DNA from: Mucilaginibacter_A sp964251965
GTDB taxonomy: Bacteria; Bacteroidota; Bacteroidia; Sphingobacteriales; Sphingobacteriaceae
Reading direction: 5' to 3'
DNA: 64,000 nucleotides
Assembly (NCBI GenBank): GCA_964251965.1
Contig: CAXULQ010000008.1
Location: forward strand, 1 to 64,000
Shown: positions 51,200 through 60,741 of the stretch, in pieces
How positions within the stretch are numbered: the first letter of the stretch is position 1
Layout: each line of letters opens with the position of its first letter
Notes under the pieces: generated by a model
Database searches by the model: none
Seen by the model: only the letters and a program-made list of their open reading frames with translations
What the model was told of the DNA's origin: nothing
Made by a program: the position numbers and the translations under genes

Positions 51200-52210
51200 A
51201 TGTCAGATAAAGTTAAAGTTAGCATAGACGGGATTCCGGTTGAAGTAGCACCGGGCACATCTATCCTTAATGCTGCAAGGCAAATTGGAGGCGATATTGT
51301 GCCGCCTGCGATGTGCTATTATTCCAAATTAGAAGGGAGCGGCGGAAAATGCCGCACTTGTTTGGTTAAAGTAAGTAAAGGGTCAGAAAAAGATCCGCGA
51401 CCAATGCCGAAGTTAGTTGCATCTTGCAGAACGACTGTGATGGACGGAATGGAAGTGCAAAACATTACTTCGGCAGAAGTGATTGAAGCTCGAAAAGGTG
51501 TTGTAGAGATATTGTTGTTGAACCATCCGCTGGATTGCCCAGTTTGTGATCAAGCGGGAGAATGTTCTTTACAGGATTTAGCCTATGAACACGGAGCAGC
51601 AAAAACGCGTTACGAGTTTGAACGTAGGAAATTTGAACGAATAGATATTGGTGATAAAATCCAATTGCACATGACGCGCTGCATTTTGTGCTATCGTTGT
51701 GTTTTTGTTGCTGATCAAATTACCGATCACCGTATTCATGGTATTTTAAACCGCGGCGATCATTCTGAAATATCAACTTATATTCATAAAGCAGTTGATA
51801 ATGATTTTTCGGGAAATGTGATTGATGTCTGTCCGGTTGGCGCTTTAACAGATAAAACTTTCCGCTTTAAAAATCGTGTTTGGTTTACTAAACCAGTAGA
51901 AGCGCACCGCGACTGTGAAACGGATAAATGCAGTGGACGAGTAACTTTATGGTATAAAGGCGAAGATGTTTTGCGGGTAACAGGCCGTAAAGATGTTTAT
52001 GGTGAAGTGGAAGAATTTATCTGCAATACCTGCCGTTTCGAAAAAAAGAAAACAGCAGACTGGGTAATTGAAGGCCCGCGGAATGTGGCCAATACTTCCG
52101 TAATTAGTTCAAATCATTACGGTTCTTTCAATCTACCGCCTGTTGTAAAGAAAAACCTGGCTTTACAGGAATCTAACAAAGAACAATTAGAACGTTTTAC
52201 ACGCTTATAA
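51200..52210 (+). CDS. nuoG: NADH-quinone oxidoreductase subunit G, short form
   Basis: The 336-residue 75-kDa-type subunit lacks the large molybdopterin-oxidoreductase-like C-terminal domain of E. coli NuoG (about 900 residues), as is usual in Sphingobacteriaceae. It keeps the iron-sulfur parts: CYYSKLEGSGGKCRTCLV ([2Fe-2S]), HPLDCPVCDQAGECSLQDL, CILCYRCVFVADQI and VIDVCPVGALTDK. The nuoH start codon directly follows its stop. Confidence 0.96.
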   Translation: MSDKVKVSIDGIPVEVAPGTSILNAARQIGGDIVPPAMCYYSKLEGSGGKCRTCLVKVSKGSEKDPRPMPKLVASCRTTVMDGMEVQNITSAEVIEARKGVVEILLLNHPLDCPVCDQAGECSLQDLAYEHGAAKTRYEFERRKFERIDIGDKIQLHMTRCILCYRCVFVADQITDHRIHGILNRGDHSEISTYIHKAVDNDFSGNVIDVCPVGALTDKTFRFKNRVWFTKPVEAHRDCETDKCSGRVTLWYKGEDVLRVTGRKDVYGEVEEFICNTCRFEKKKTADWVIEGPRNVANTSVISSNHYGSFNLPPVVKKNLALQESNKEQLERFTRL

Positions 52211-53254
52211 ATGGAATTAGCATTAGTAGTAGAAAAATTTATTCTGGTTGCCATTATTTTCGGTATCAGTTTGTTAACGGCTATGTATTCTACTTATGCC
52301 GAGCGTAAAGTAGCTGCATTTTTACAAGATCGCGTTGGCCCGAACCGTGCCGGCCCATTTGGTATTTTTCAGCCCATGGCTGATGGTGCCAAAATGTTTA
52401 TGAAGGAAGAAATTATTCCTACCCAATCCAGTGGCTTGTTATTTATCATTGGTCCTTCGCTGGCTATATTAACAGCTTGTATCGGTTCGGCAGTTATTCC
52501 TTGGGGACAAAAATTAACCATCGGATCAAGAGTAATTGATTTGCAGGTAACTGATATCAACGTTGGGATTCTGTACATTTTCGGCGTAGTTTCTCTGGGT
52601 GTTTATGGCATCATGATTGGTGGTTGGGCTTCTAACAATAAATATTCTTTGTTAGGTGCCATCCGCGCAGCTTCTCAAAACATCAGTTACGAAATTGCAA
52701 TGGGTTTATCGATTATTGCCTTATTGATGTTAACTGGAACATTAAGTTTAAGGGAAATTGCCGAACAACAACATGGCTTTTGGGCAAACGGCTGGTTTAC
52801 TTGGAACTTTTTTAGACAGCCACTTGGGTTTTTGATCTTCATTATTTGTGCTTTTGCAGAAACCAACCGCAGCCCTTTTGATTTACCAGAATGCGAAACA
52901 GAGTTAGTGGGTGGTTATCACACTGAATATTCTTCTATGAAATTAGGTTTTTACCTGTTTGCGGAATATATCAATATGTTCATTTCTTCGGCAGTAATGG
53001 CGACTTTGTATTTTGGTGGTTTTAATTTCCCTTTTATGCATCATTTAGGTTTATCAGAAAATCTGGTAACGATTTTAGGCGTAGTTGCTTTGTTTGCCAA
53101 GATATTTTTCTTCATCTTCTTTTTTATGTGGGTGCGTTGGACTATTCCGCGTTTCCGCTACGACCAATTGATGAATCTCGGCTGGAAAGTTTTGATCCCG
53201 CTTGCTATTGCCAACATCGTTTTAACCGGTGTTTTTGCTACAATTTTTAAATAA
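52211..53254 (+). CDS. nuoH: NADH-quinone oxidoreductase subunit H
   Basis: The 347-residue membrane subunit that connects the quinone site to the proton path. It has eight or so helices, the loop AERKVAAFLQDRVGPNRAGP and the acidic loop FAETNRSPFDLPECETELVG with the conserved Glu residues. Confidence 0.98.
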   Translation: MELALVVEKFILVAIIFGISLLTAMYSTYAERKVAAFLQDRVGPNRAGPFGIFQPMADGAKMFMKEEIIPTQSSGLLFIIGPSLAILTACIGSAVIPWGQKLTIGSRVIDLQVTDINVGILYIFGVVSLGVYGIMIGGWASNNKYSLLGAIRAASQNISYEIAMGLSIIALLMLTGTLSLREIAEQQHGFWANGWFTWNFFRQPLGFLIFIICAFAETNRSPFDLPECETELVGGYHTEYSSMKLGFYLFAEYINMFISSAVMATLYFGGFNFPFMHHLGLSENLVTILGVVALFAKIFFFIFFFMWVRWTIPRFRYDQLMNLGWKVLIPLAIANIVLTGVFATIFK

Positions 53255-53268
53255 TCGTTTAAGATTAA

Positions 53269-53766
53269 ATGGAATCATTAACTAATAAAAAGAAAGTCCT
53301 CGAAGCAAAACCGCTTACATTATTGGAGCGCGCATATTTGCCCGCTATTTTGCAAGGGCTATCTATCACGATAAAACACTTTTTTAAAAAGCCGGTAACC
53401 ATACGTTATCCCGAGGAAAAGCGAGAGTTTTCTGAAAATTACCGCGGACTGCATTCATTAAAACGCGACGAAGAAGGAAGAGAACGTTGTACAGCTTGTG
53501 GTTTATGCGCGTTATCTTGTCCGGCAGAAGCAATCACCATGGTTGCAGGCGAACGTCAGCCGGGAGAAGAAAAACTGTATCGCGAAGAAAAATATGCAGC
53601 TGTTTACGAGATCAATATGTTACGTTGTATTTTTTGTGGATTATGTGAGGAAGCTTGCCCGAAAGAAGCCATTTACTTAGATGGCGATATTGTACCCTCT
53701 GATTTTTTAAGAAAAGATTTTATTTACGGGAAAGACAAATTAGTAGAAGCGCCCTTGAATCAATAA
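53269..53766 (+). CDS. nuoI: NADH-quinone oxidoreductase subunit I
   Basis: The 165-residue ferredoxin-like subunit with two [4Fe-4S] clusters: RCTACGLCALSCPAEAI and RCIFCGLCEEACPKEAI. Electron wire from NuoG to NuoB. Confidence 0.98.
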   Translation: MESLTNKKKVLEAKPLTLLERAYLPAILQGLSITIKHFFKKPVTIRYPEEKREFSENYRGLHSLKRDEEGRERCTACGLCALSCPAEAITMVAGERQPGEEKLYREEKYAAVYEINMLRCIFCGLCEEACPKEAIYLDGDIVPSDFLRKDFIYGKDKLVEAPLNQ

Positions 53767-53822
53767 GTTTTATACCTTTGCCAGCATTCTTGCCCGGAGC
53801 AAAGGTATTTTTATTTTAACCT

Positions 53823-54311
53823 ATGAGTTTATTTTACTTCGTCGCATTCTTATCCATCTTCTTTTCGCTGTTGGTGATTTTTTCTAAAAATCCGGTACAT
53901 AGTGTGCTTTATCTTATTCTCACGTTCTTCACTTTCACTATTCATTATTTTTTGCTAAACGCACAGTTCTTAGGAATCGTAAATTTCATTGTATACATGG
54001 GTGCTATCCTGGTGCTGTTTTTATACACACTAATGTTGATGAACCTAAATACAGAATCAGAACCGGTAAAGTCAAACCTGTTAAAAGTGATCGGCGTAGT
54101 TGCCGGAGGATGTTTATTGGTAACGCTGATTGCTTCTTTAAAAGTTTCGGGTAATTCGGAAATGGTTATTTTAAAAGATCCTAATCTGGGGTTGGTAAAA
54201 AACTTGGGTAAAGTGTTATTCCACCAGTTTTTACTGCCGTTTGAGGTTTCGTCGATCCTGCTGTTTTCTGCGATGGTAGGTGCTGTTTTATTAGCAAAAA
54301 AAGAATCCTGA
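53823..54311 (+). CDS. nuoJ: NADH-quinone oxidoreductase subunit J
   Basis: A 162-residue membrane subunit of complex I with five predicted helices; the family's glycine-rich VYMGAILVLFLYTLMLMNL segment is present. It lines the proton channel between NuoH and NuoK. Confidence 0.96.
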   Translation: MSLFYFVAFLSIFFSLLVIFSKNPVHSVLYLILTFFTFTIHYFLLNAQFLGIVNFIVYMGAILVLFLYTLMLMNLNTESEPVKSNLLKVIGVVAGGCLLVTLIASLKVSGNSEMVILKDPNLGLVKNLGKVLFHQFLLPFEVSSILLFSAMVGAVLLAKKES

Positions 54312-54317
54312 TTTACC

Positions 54318-54647
54318 ATGGAACATATATCCAACGCAATCCAAACGATTCCGCTTAATCATTACATTTTATTAAGTGCAATTATTTTTTCTATCGGTGT
54401 TATCGGCGTGTTGATTCGTCGTAATGCGATAGTGATCTTTATGTCAGTAGAGTTGATGCTGAATTCGGTAAACTTATTATTAACTGTTTTTTCAATCTAC
54501 AGAAACGATGCAGCCGGACAAGTTTTTGTATTTTTTGTGATGGCATTGGCAGCAGCAGAAGTGGCCGTTGGTTTGGCTATAATCGTAATGATTTACCGTA
54601 ACACAAATACCATCGATATTAATGTTTTGAACAGGTTAAAATGGTAA
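54318..54647 (+). CDS. nuoK: NADH-quinone oxidoreductase subunit K
   Basis: A 109-residue subunit with three helices. The conserved Glu residues lie in FMSVELMLNSVNLL and ALAAAEVAVGLAI. Proton transfer between the antiporter-like subunits and the quinone module. Confidence 0.97.
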   Translation: MEHISNAIQTIPLNHYILLSAIIFSIGVIGVLIRRNAIVIFMSVELMLNSVNLLLTVFSIYRNDAAGQVFVFFVMALAAAEVAVGLAIIVMIYRNTNTIDINVLNRLKW

Positions 54648-54675
54648 AATCTTTTAAAAATCAAAACGTATTGGC

Positions 54676-56583
54676 ATGATCAGTAACTATATTTGGTTAA
54701 TACCGATACTTCCTTTAGCAGGATTTATTATTAATGGTTTAGGCAGAAATACATTACCAAAAAACCTGATTGGTTTATTGGGAAGTTTAGTTGTGCTGGT
54801 TCCGTTCATTCTAAGCGTGATGCTTTTTTTAGAGGTAAAAAATTCGGGCCAACCAATCAACGTTATTTATTTTGAGTGGATAAAAGCCGGAAAATTAAGT
54901 GTTCCTTTCGCTTTTCTGATAGATCAGTTAAGCTCCCTGATGCTACTGATTATTACCGGTATCGGTTTTTTAATTCATGTTTATTCCATTGGGTACATGC
55001 ACGATGATAAAGGTTTTGGGAAGTTTTTCGCTTACCTTAACCTCTTTATTTTCTTCATGTTGCTGCTGGTTCTTGGTTCTAACTATATTATTTTATTTAT
55101 CGGTTGGGAAGGTGTTGGGCTTTGTTCTTATCTGTTGATCGGTTTCTGGTTTACCAATCCTGCTTATGCTGATGCTGCAAAAAAAGCTTTTGTAATGAAC
55201 CGTATTGGTGATTTAGGTTTCCTGATTGCCATTTTTGTGATGATTGCTACTTTCGGCAGTGCTTCTTTTAGCGATGTTTTTATGAAAGCAGCTACTTTAA
55301 AGTTTGGTGACCCAACTTTGATGTTGATAACGATTTTACTATTTGTTGGTGCAACGGGAAAATCGGCACAAATCCCATTGTTTACCTGGTTGCCAGATGC
55401 AATGGCTGGCCCAACGCCGGTTTCTGCATTAATTCATGCTGCAACTATGGTTACGGCTGGTATTTATATGATCGTTCGTTCCAATGTTTTGTTTACGCTT
55501 GCTCCTTTTACACAGCATTTAATTGCGGTTATCGGTTTGTCCACTATCCTTTTAGCAGCTATTATTGCTGTCGCACAAACCGATATTAAAAAAGTGTTGG
55601 CTTATTCTACCGTTTCCCAGTTGGGTTATATGTTTTTAGGTTTAGGTGTTGGCGCCTATACCGGAGCTTTTTTCCATGTAATTACACATGCTTTTTTTAA
55701 AGCACTTTTATTTTTGTGTGCAGGTTCTGTTATTCATGCCGTTAGCGGAGAGCAGGATATGCGCTATATGGGTGGTTTGCGTAAAAAGCTGCCAGTTACG
55801 TTTATCACCATGCTGATTGGTGCTATTGCAATCTCAGGTATTCCTCCGTTTTCCGGTTTTTTCTCTAAAGATGAAATTCTTGCACACGTCTTCGTTTACA
55901 GCAAAAGCATGTATGTGTTAGGGGTACTTGGTTCGATGTTTACCGCCTTTTACATGTTCCGTTTAATCTACCTGACTTTCTTCGGTAAGTTTCGGGGAAC
56001 GCATGAGCAGGAACATCACGTACATGAAGCACCTTCTTCCATGACCGTTCCTTTAATTCTCCTTGCTATACTTTCTATTGCCGGAGGATTGATCGGTATT
56101 CCTGAAGCATTAGGCGGACATCACTGGTTATCACATTATCTCTCCCCAATATTTGCTTTAACGACAGCGCAGACTTCAGAATTTCGGATGGAAGAACATT
56201 CAGAGTTAATACTAATGTGTATTTCTGCCGGAGCTGCTGTTCTGGCAATTATTTATGCCTATACGCAGTACGGTAAAGGTGGAAATATACCAGTTGCAGA
56301 AGGTGAAGACCGAACACCAATAAACACCTTAGCTTATCATAAATTTTACGTTGATGAATTATACGATCTTATCATTCGTAAACCTTTAGATGCGGCTTCA
56401 AAGTTTTTCTACAAAATCATCGATTTAAAAATCATCGACGGATTTGTAAACGGATTAGGTAAAGTTTCCATAGAAAGCAGCAAAGGTTTACGATTATTGC
56501 AAACCGGAAATGTGGGCTTCTATATTTTTGTTATGGTTATTGGTATTATCGCCTTAATGGCTTACAGTCTATTTAGAATTTAA
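54676..56583 (+). CDS. nuoL: NADH-quinone oxidoreductase subunit L
   Basis: The 635-residue distal antiporter-like subunit, with about sixteen helices and a long lateral helix. Signature: FIGWEGVGLCSYLLIGFW, GPTPVSALIHAATMVTAGIY and AVAQTDIKKVLAYSTVSQLG. The GSASFSD stretch resembles the dispersed word only in part. Confidence 0.98.
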   Translation: MISNYIWLIPILPLAGFIINGLGRNTLPKNLIGLLGSLVVLVPFILSVMLFLEVKNSGQPINVIYFEWIKAGKLSVPFAFLIDQLSSLMLLIITGIGFLIHVYSIGYMHDDKGFGKFFAYLNLFIFFMLLLVLGSNYIILFIGWEGVGLCSYLLIGFWFTNPAYADAAKKAFVMNRIGDLGFLIAIFVMIATFGSASFSDVFMKAATLKFGDPTLMLITILLFVGATGKSAQIPLFTWLPDAMAGPTPVSALIHAATMVTAGIYMIVRSNVLFTLAPFTQHLIAVIGLSTILLAAIIAVAQTDIKKVLAYSTVSQLGYMFLGLGVGAYTGAFFHVITHAFFKALLFLCAGSVIHAVSGEQDMRYMGGLRKKLPVTFITMLIGAIAISGIPPFSGFFSKDEILAHVFVYSKSMYVLGVLGSMFTAFYMFRLIYLTFFGKFRGTHEQEHHVHEAPSSMTVPLILLAILSIAGGLIGIPEALGGHHWLSHYLSPIFALTTAQTSEFRMEEHSELILMCISAGAAVLAIIYAYTQYGKGGNIPVAEGEDRTPINTLAYHKFYVDELYDLIIRKPLDAASKFFYKIIDLKIIDGFVNGLGKVSIESSKGLRLLQTGNVGFYIFVMVIGIIALMAYSLFRI

Positions 56584-56603
56584 AAGAATAGCAAGATAAA
56601 AAT

Positions 56604-58064
56604 ATGACGCTTATTCTACTCTTATTTCCACTTTTTGCAGCATTGATCCTATTATTAATAAAAGGCGAAAATGTAAAAAGTATTGCTCTGTTTTTTGCTT
56701 TGGCCGAATTGGTTGTTGCAGGTATTATGGTTTCCGGGTTTCATGCTGATGCTTCTTCCCAGTTTATAATTAACTATCCCTGGATTGCAGATTGGGGAAT
56801 ACATTTTAAAGCAGGTGTAGATGGAATCAGTTTGGTGATGGTAATCCTAACCACTTTATTGGTTCCGCTTATCATTTTATCAACTTTCAAGCATCAATAC
56901 ACTAACGCTCCAACATTTTATGCTCTGATACTTTTTATGCAAACCGGCTTGCTGCTGGTTTTCACGGCAATGGACGCATTTCTTTTTTATGTAGGATGGG
57001 AAGTTGCCTTAATTCCGATTTATTTTATTTGTGCTTTATGGGGAGGCGAAAACAGGATCAAAGTGACCATCAAGTTTTTCATCTATACGTTTGCCGGTTC
57101 GCTGTTTATGTTGCTTGGGATTATCTACCTGTACCTACAGACTCCTGAAAAAACTTTCGATATTCAGGCTTTTTACAACCTCAACTTTGATCCTTATCAC
57201 CAAGGCTGGGTTTTCTGGGCTTTCTTTATTGCCTTTGGTATTAAAATGCCGATTTTTCCTTTTCATACCTGGCAACCAGATACTTATACAACCGCTCCAA
57301 CAGGTGGAACGATGATGTTATCAGGAATTATGCTAAAAATGGGTATTTATGGAGCTATTCGCTGGTTAATTCCAATTGCACCTTTCGGTTTTGCCCATTG
57401 GCAAAGTACCGTAATTATTTTAGCTGTTATTGGTATTGTTTATGCTTCGCTGATTGCTTTTAACCAAAAAGATGCCAAACGTTTAATCGCTTATTCTTCT
57501 ATTGCACACGTTGGTTTAATTGCAGCCGGTATTTTTGCCTGGAACATGCAAGGTGTTCAAGGTGCAGTTTTTCAAATGCTAAGCCATGGAATCAATGTAG
57601 TTGGCTTATTTTTCGTGATCGATATTATCAGCAGAAGGATCAATACGCGCGACATTAGTTTAATGGGAGGAATTGCCAAAAGTGCTCCTTTTCTGGCTGC
57701 TTCTTTTATAATCATCATTATGGGAACGGTTGCGCTTCCTTTGACCAATGGTTTTATTGGTGAGTTTTTACTGATGAACGGGATTTATCAGTATAATATC
57801 TGGTTAGTAGCTATTGCCGGACTGACAATCATTTTCGGCGCAGTTTACATGCTTCGTTTATACAAGCAAATTATGCAGGGAGAAACCAACCAGCTCACTG
57901 CTTCTTTTACCGATGTTTCTGGTTCAGAAAAAGTAGTTTTAGTTACAATATGCGCTTTAGTAGTTGTTCTTGGTGTTTATCCTCAACTAATTACGCATCT
58001 GTCTGAAGCAAGCGTTAATAACCTGATTGAGCAGGTAGACCAAAAATTAATATCAGCTAAATAA
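56604..58064 (+). CDS. nuoM: NADH-quinone oxidoreductase subunit M
   Basis: The 486-residue antiporter-like subunit M: FYVGWEVALIPIYFICALWG, KMPIFPFHTWQPDTYTTAPT and AFNQKDAKRLIAYSSIAHVG. The late LTASFTD stretch is encoded by a partial word (57897-57910). It starts 20 bases after nuoL. Confidence 0.98.
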   Translation: MTLILLLFPLFAALILLLIKGENVKSIALFFALAELVVAGIMVSGFHADASSQFIINYPWIADWGIHFKAGVDGISLVMVILTTLLVPLIILSTFKHQYTNAPTFYALILFMQTGLLLVFTAMDAFLFYVGWEVALIPIYFICALWGGENRIKVTIKFFIYTFAGSLFMLLGIIYLYLQTPEKTFDIQAFYNLNFDPYHQGWVFWAFFIAFGIKMPIFPFHTWQPDTYTTAPTGGTMMLSGIMLKMGIYGAIRWLIPIAPFGFAHWQSTVIILAVIGIVYASLIAFNQKDAKRLIAYSSIAHVGLIAAGIFAWNMQGVQGAVFQMLSHGINVVGLFFVIDIISRRINTRDISLMGGIAKSAPFLAASFIIIIMGTVALPLTNGFIGEFLLMNGIYQYNIWLVAIAGLTIIFGAVYMLRLYKQIMQGETNQLTASFTDVSGSEKVVLVTICALVVVLGVYPQLITHLSEASVNNLIEQVDQKLISAK

Positions 58065-58067
58065 AAA

Positions 58068-59447
58068 ATGGGTACTCTTATTACAATTTCTGTTTTAGCA
58101 ATCCTTGTTTTGTATTTAGGATTATATGGGGTAAACAAAGCATTGCTTCCGGTAACTGTAATCGGATTGGTTGCAGCCGCAGGTTTTGCAGCCGTACAAT
58201 GGAATACGATTGCTCAACCTATTTATAGCGGAATGATGTTATATGATCATTATGCAATTGCATTTTCTGTGATCACGGTTCTCTCTACTATTTTAATTAT
58301 CCTTCTCTCTAAAAATTATTTTGAACGGATTAGCTCGCATGTAGCAGAATATTATGCTATTATTCTATTCTCCTTAGCCGGAATTATTGTGATGGTTTCT
58401 TATCATAACCTAACCATGCTGTTTATAGGCATAGAAATTATGTCTGTAAGCTTATACATTTTAGCGGGAATTAAAAAAAGGGATTTTGCCAGTAATGAAG
58501 CAGCTTTAAAATATTTTTTGATGGGTGCTTTTTCTACGGGTTTCCTGTTGTTTGGCATTGCTTTGATATATGGAACAACTGGTTCTTTTGATTTAGAAGG
58601 GATCCGTAACTATGTATTATCTAACCCGCGTGATATTTCTTTTCTTTTCTACTCAGGTATTTTATTGATCATAGTAGGTTTATGTTTTAAAGTAGGCGCA
58701 GCACCTTTCCACTTTTGGACACCAGATGTTTACGAAGGATCGCCAACACTAATTACCGCTTACATGGCGACGGTAGTTAAAACAGCAGGTTTTGCGGCTT
58801 TTCTTCGTTTGTTTGCGGTTTGCTTTGCACCACTTGCAGATTTCTGGAGTCCTTCGTTGTTAGTTATCACTATTATTACTTTGTTTATAGGCAATATTAC
58901 AGCATTGTATCAGCATAATTTTAAAAGGATGCTTGCATTTTCCAGCATTTCTCACGTAGGTTATATGCTGTTTGCTATTGTTGCTTTAGGTGTTGCTTCT
59001 TCAAATGCTGTTTTTGTATATGCAACGGCTTATTCTATAGCTTCTATTATTGCATTTGGCGTGTTGATGCTGGTTCAGCAACAAACAGGCAACAGCAGTT
59101 TTGATAATTTTAACGGTTTGGGCAAGAGTAATCCATTCCTGGCTTTTGTGCTTACCGTTTCCATGCTTTCTTTAGCAGGTATTCCTTTAACTGCTGGTTT
59201 TATCGGTAAGTTTTTTATGTTTTCAAGGGCACTTTCACAATACCAAATCTGGTTAACTGTGCTGGCTGTAATCAACGCTATTATATCCATTTTCTACTAC
59301 TTCAGGGTGATCATAGCCATGTATTTTAACCAGGAAGAACGGGCTGTAATCAATATTCCGGTTAATGTTAGTTTTGTGTTAGGGGTTTCGGCTTTGGTTA
59401 CGATCATCATCGGTATTTATCCTGGTTTTATCGCTCATATTATTTAG
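58068..59447 (+). CDS. nuoN: NADH-quinone oxidoreductase subunit N
   Basis: The 459-residue antiporter-like subunit N: FIGIEIMSVSLYILAGIKKR, GAAPFHFWTPDVYEGSPT and LYQHNFKRMLAFSSISHVGY. Last gene of the nuo cluster, starting four bases after nuoM. Confidence 0.98.
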   Translation: MGTLITISVLAILVLYLGLYGVNKALLPVTVIGLVAAAGFAAVQWNTIAQPIYSGMMLYDHYAIAFSVITVLSTILIILLSKNYFERISSHVAEYYAIILFSLAGIIVMVSYHNLTMLFIGIEIMSVSLYILAGIKKRDFASNEAALKYFLMGAFSTGFLLFGIALIYGTTGSFDLEGIRNYVLSNPRDISFLFYSGILLIIVGLCFKVGAAPFHFWTPDVYEGSPTLITAYMATVVKTAGFAAFLRLFAVCFAPLADFWSPSLLVITIITLFIGNITALYQHNFKRMLAFSSISHVGYMLFAIVALGVASSNAVFVYATAYSIASIIAFGVLMLVQQQTGNSSFDNFNGLGKSNPFLAFVLTVSMLSLAGIPLTAGFIGKFFMFSRALSQYQIWLTVLAVINAIISIFYYFRVIIAMYFNQEERAVINIPVNVSFVLGVSALVTIIIGIYPGFIAHII

Positions 59448-59507
59448 CTTTCAGGTTTAAAACTGCAATTGATTTAATATTTGTAGTTTTACAGACTAAC
59501 GCTGCTA

Positions 59508-60158
59508 ATGAAAGAAATTTGGGAACATTTAACTAACCTTGTAAATGCAGAAGCGATCATCAGCAAGGGAGGAATTTACCTGATCTTTTTTATTGTTTTT
59601 GCTGAGACTGGTCTTTTCTTCGGATTTTTTTTACCTGGTGATTATCTATTGATCCTTGCAGGTATTTTTTGTGCAACAGGTTTATTAAAAGTTTCTATCT
59701 ACCAATTACTAATTACGATTTTTGTAGCAGGAATATTAGGTAATTATGTTGGTTACTGGTTTGGCTATAGTACTGGCAGAATGCTGTTTAACAGGAGCGA
59801 CTCGCTCTTTTTTAAAAAACGTTACATTTACTTAGCAGAAAATTTTTTTAAAAAATATGGAGGAATGGCGCTTGTTTTAGGACGCTTTTTTCCGATAATA
59901 CGAACTTTTGCGCCTATCTTTGCAGGAGTTGCAAAAGTAGAATTTAAAACGTTTACCCTTTATAATATATTAGGAAGCTTTTTGTGGGTGATGCTGCTGA
60001 CTTTAACTGGTTTTTTTCTTGGGAAAAAAATTCCTGCCATTGTTCATTACGTTCCTTACATTATTATAGGGCTTATTGTTTTCACATTAGCACCTATTAT
60101 TGTTGCTTATTATAAATCAACGAAAAATAATCTCGGGCAAAACGATTTACAGAAATAA
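59508..60158 (+). CDS. DedA-family membrane protein
   Basis: A 216-residue SNARE-associated/DedA-family protein: ETGLFFGFFLPGDYLLILAG, then GYWFGYSTGRML and ALVLGRFFPIIRTFAPIFAG, with several membrane helices and the conserved FxPGD and R-FxPxxR motifs. Relatives help cycle undecaprenyl phosphate or move phospholipids; the exact task is unknown. It is followed after 25 bases by the pyrophosphatase gene. Confidence 0.92.
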   Translation: MKEIWEHLTNLVNAEAIISKGGIYLIFFIVFAETGLFFGFFLPGDYLLILAGIFCATGLLKVSIYQLLITIFVAGILGNYVGYWFGYSTGRMLFNRSDSLFFKKRYIYLAENFFKKYGGMALVLGRFFPIIRTFAPIFAGVAKVEFKTFTLYNILGSFLWVMLLTLTGFFLGKKIPAIVHYVPYIIIGLIVFTLAPIIVAYYKSTKNNLGQNDLQK

Positions 60159-60183
60159 GAAACTATTTAACCAGATCATAATT

Positions 60184-60741
60184 ATGACTTTAGAACATTC
60201 TTGGCATACTATTCCACCAGGTGAAGGCGATAATTCCCCTCAACGTGTTAACGCTATTATTGAGATTCCGAAAGGATCTAAATGCAAATACGAAATCGAC
60301 AAAGATTATGGCTTGCTTAGGTTAGACCGTGTACTTTTTTCATCTGTAATGTATCCCGCTAATTATGGTTTTATCCCTCAAACTTATTGTGATGATAATG
60401 ACCCTTTGGATATTTTAGTAATATGCTCACAAGAAGTAGTTCCGCTATGTTTAGTTGAAGCGAAAGTAATTGGTGTAATGCACATGGTAGATAAAGGCGA
60501 AAGAGACGATAAAATTATTGCTGTTGCGGCAAAAGACATGTCTGTAAATTATATTAATGATATTACAGACCTTCCTCCGCATACCGAGGCAGAAATAACA
60601 CGTTTCTTCGAAGATTACAAAAAACTGGAGCACAGCAATGCGGTAACAGTAGAACAATTTGAAGGAAAAGATGCAGCTTTTAGAATTATTGAAGAAAGTA
60701 TAGAGCTGTATAAATCAACGTTTCAGAAACAAACTATTTAA
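60184..60741 (+). CDS. ppa: Inorganic pyrophosphatase
   Basis: A 185-residue family I pyrophosphatase: EIPKGSKCKYEIDKDYG, MYPANYGFIPQTYCDDNDPLDIL with the metal-binding acidic residues, and KGERDDKIIAVAAKD. It drives anabolic reactions by removing pyrophosphate. The start MTLEHSWH is preferred over in-frame upstream starts. Its stop overlaps the next start by one base. Confidence 0.96.
   Translation: MTLEHSWHTIPPGEGDNSPQRVNAIIEIPKGSKCKYEIDKDYGLLRLDRVLFSSVMYPANYGFIPQTYCDDNDPLDILVICSQEVVPLCLVEAKVIGVMHMVDKGERDDKIIAVAAKDMSVNYINDITDLPPHTEAEITRFFEDYKKLEHSNAVTVEQFEGKDAAFRIIEESIELYKSTFQKQTI

Noticed and set aside
55258..57910. ASFS and ASFT stretches in nuoL and nuoM as full word copies
   Set aside because: They match only part of the word (TGCTTCTTTTA without the leading AT) and the residues suit the proteins; counted as partial only.
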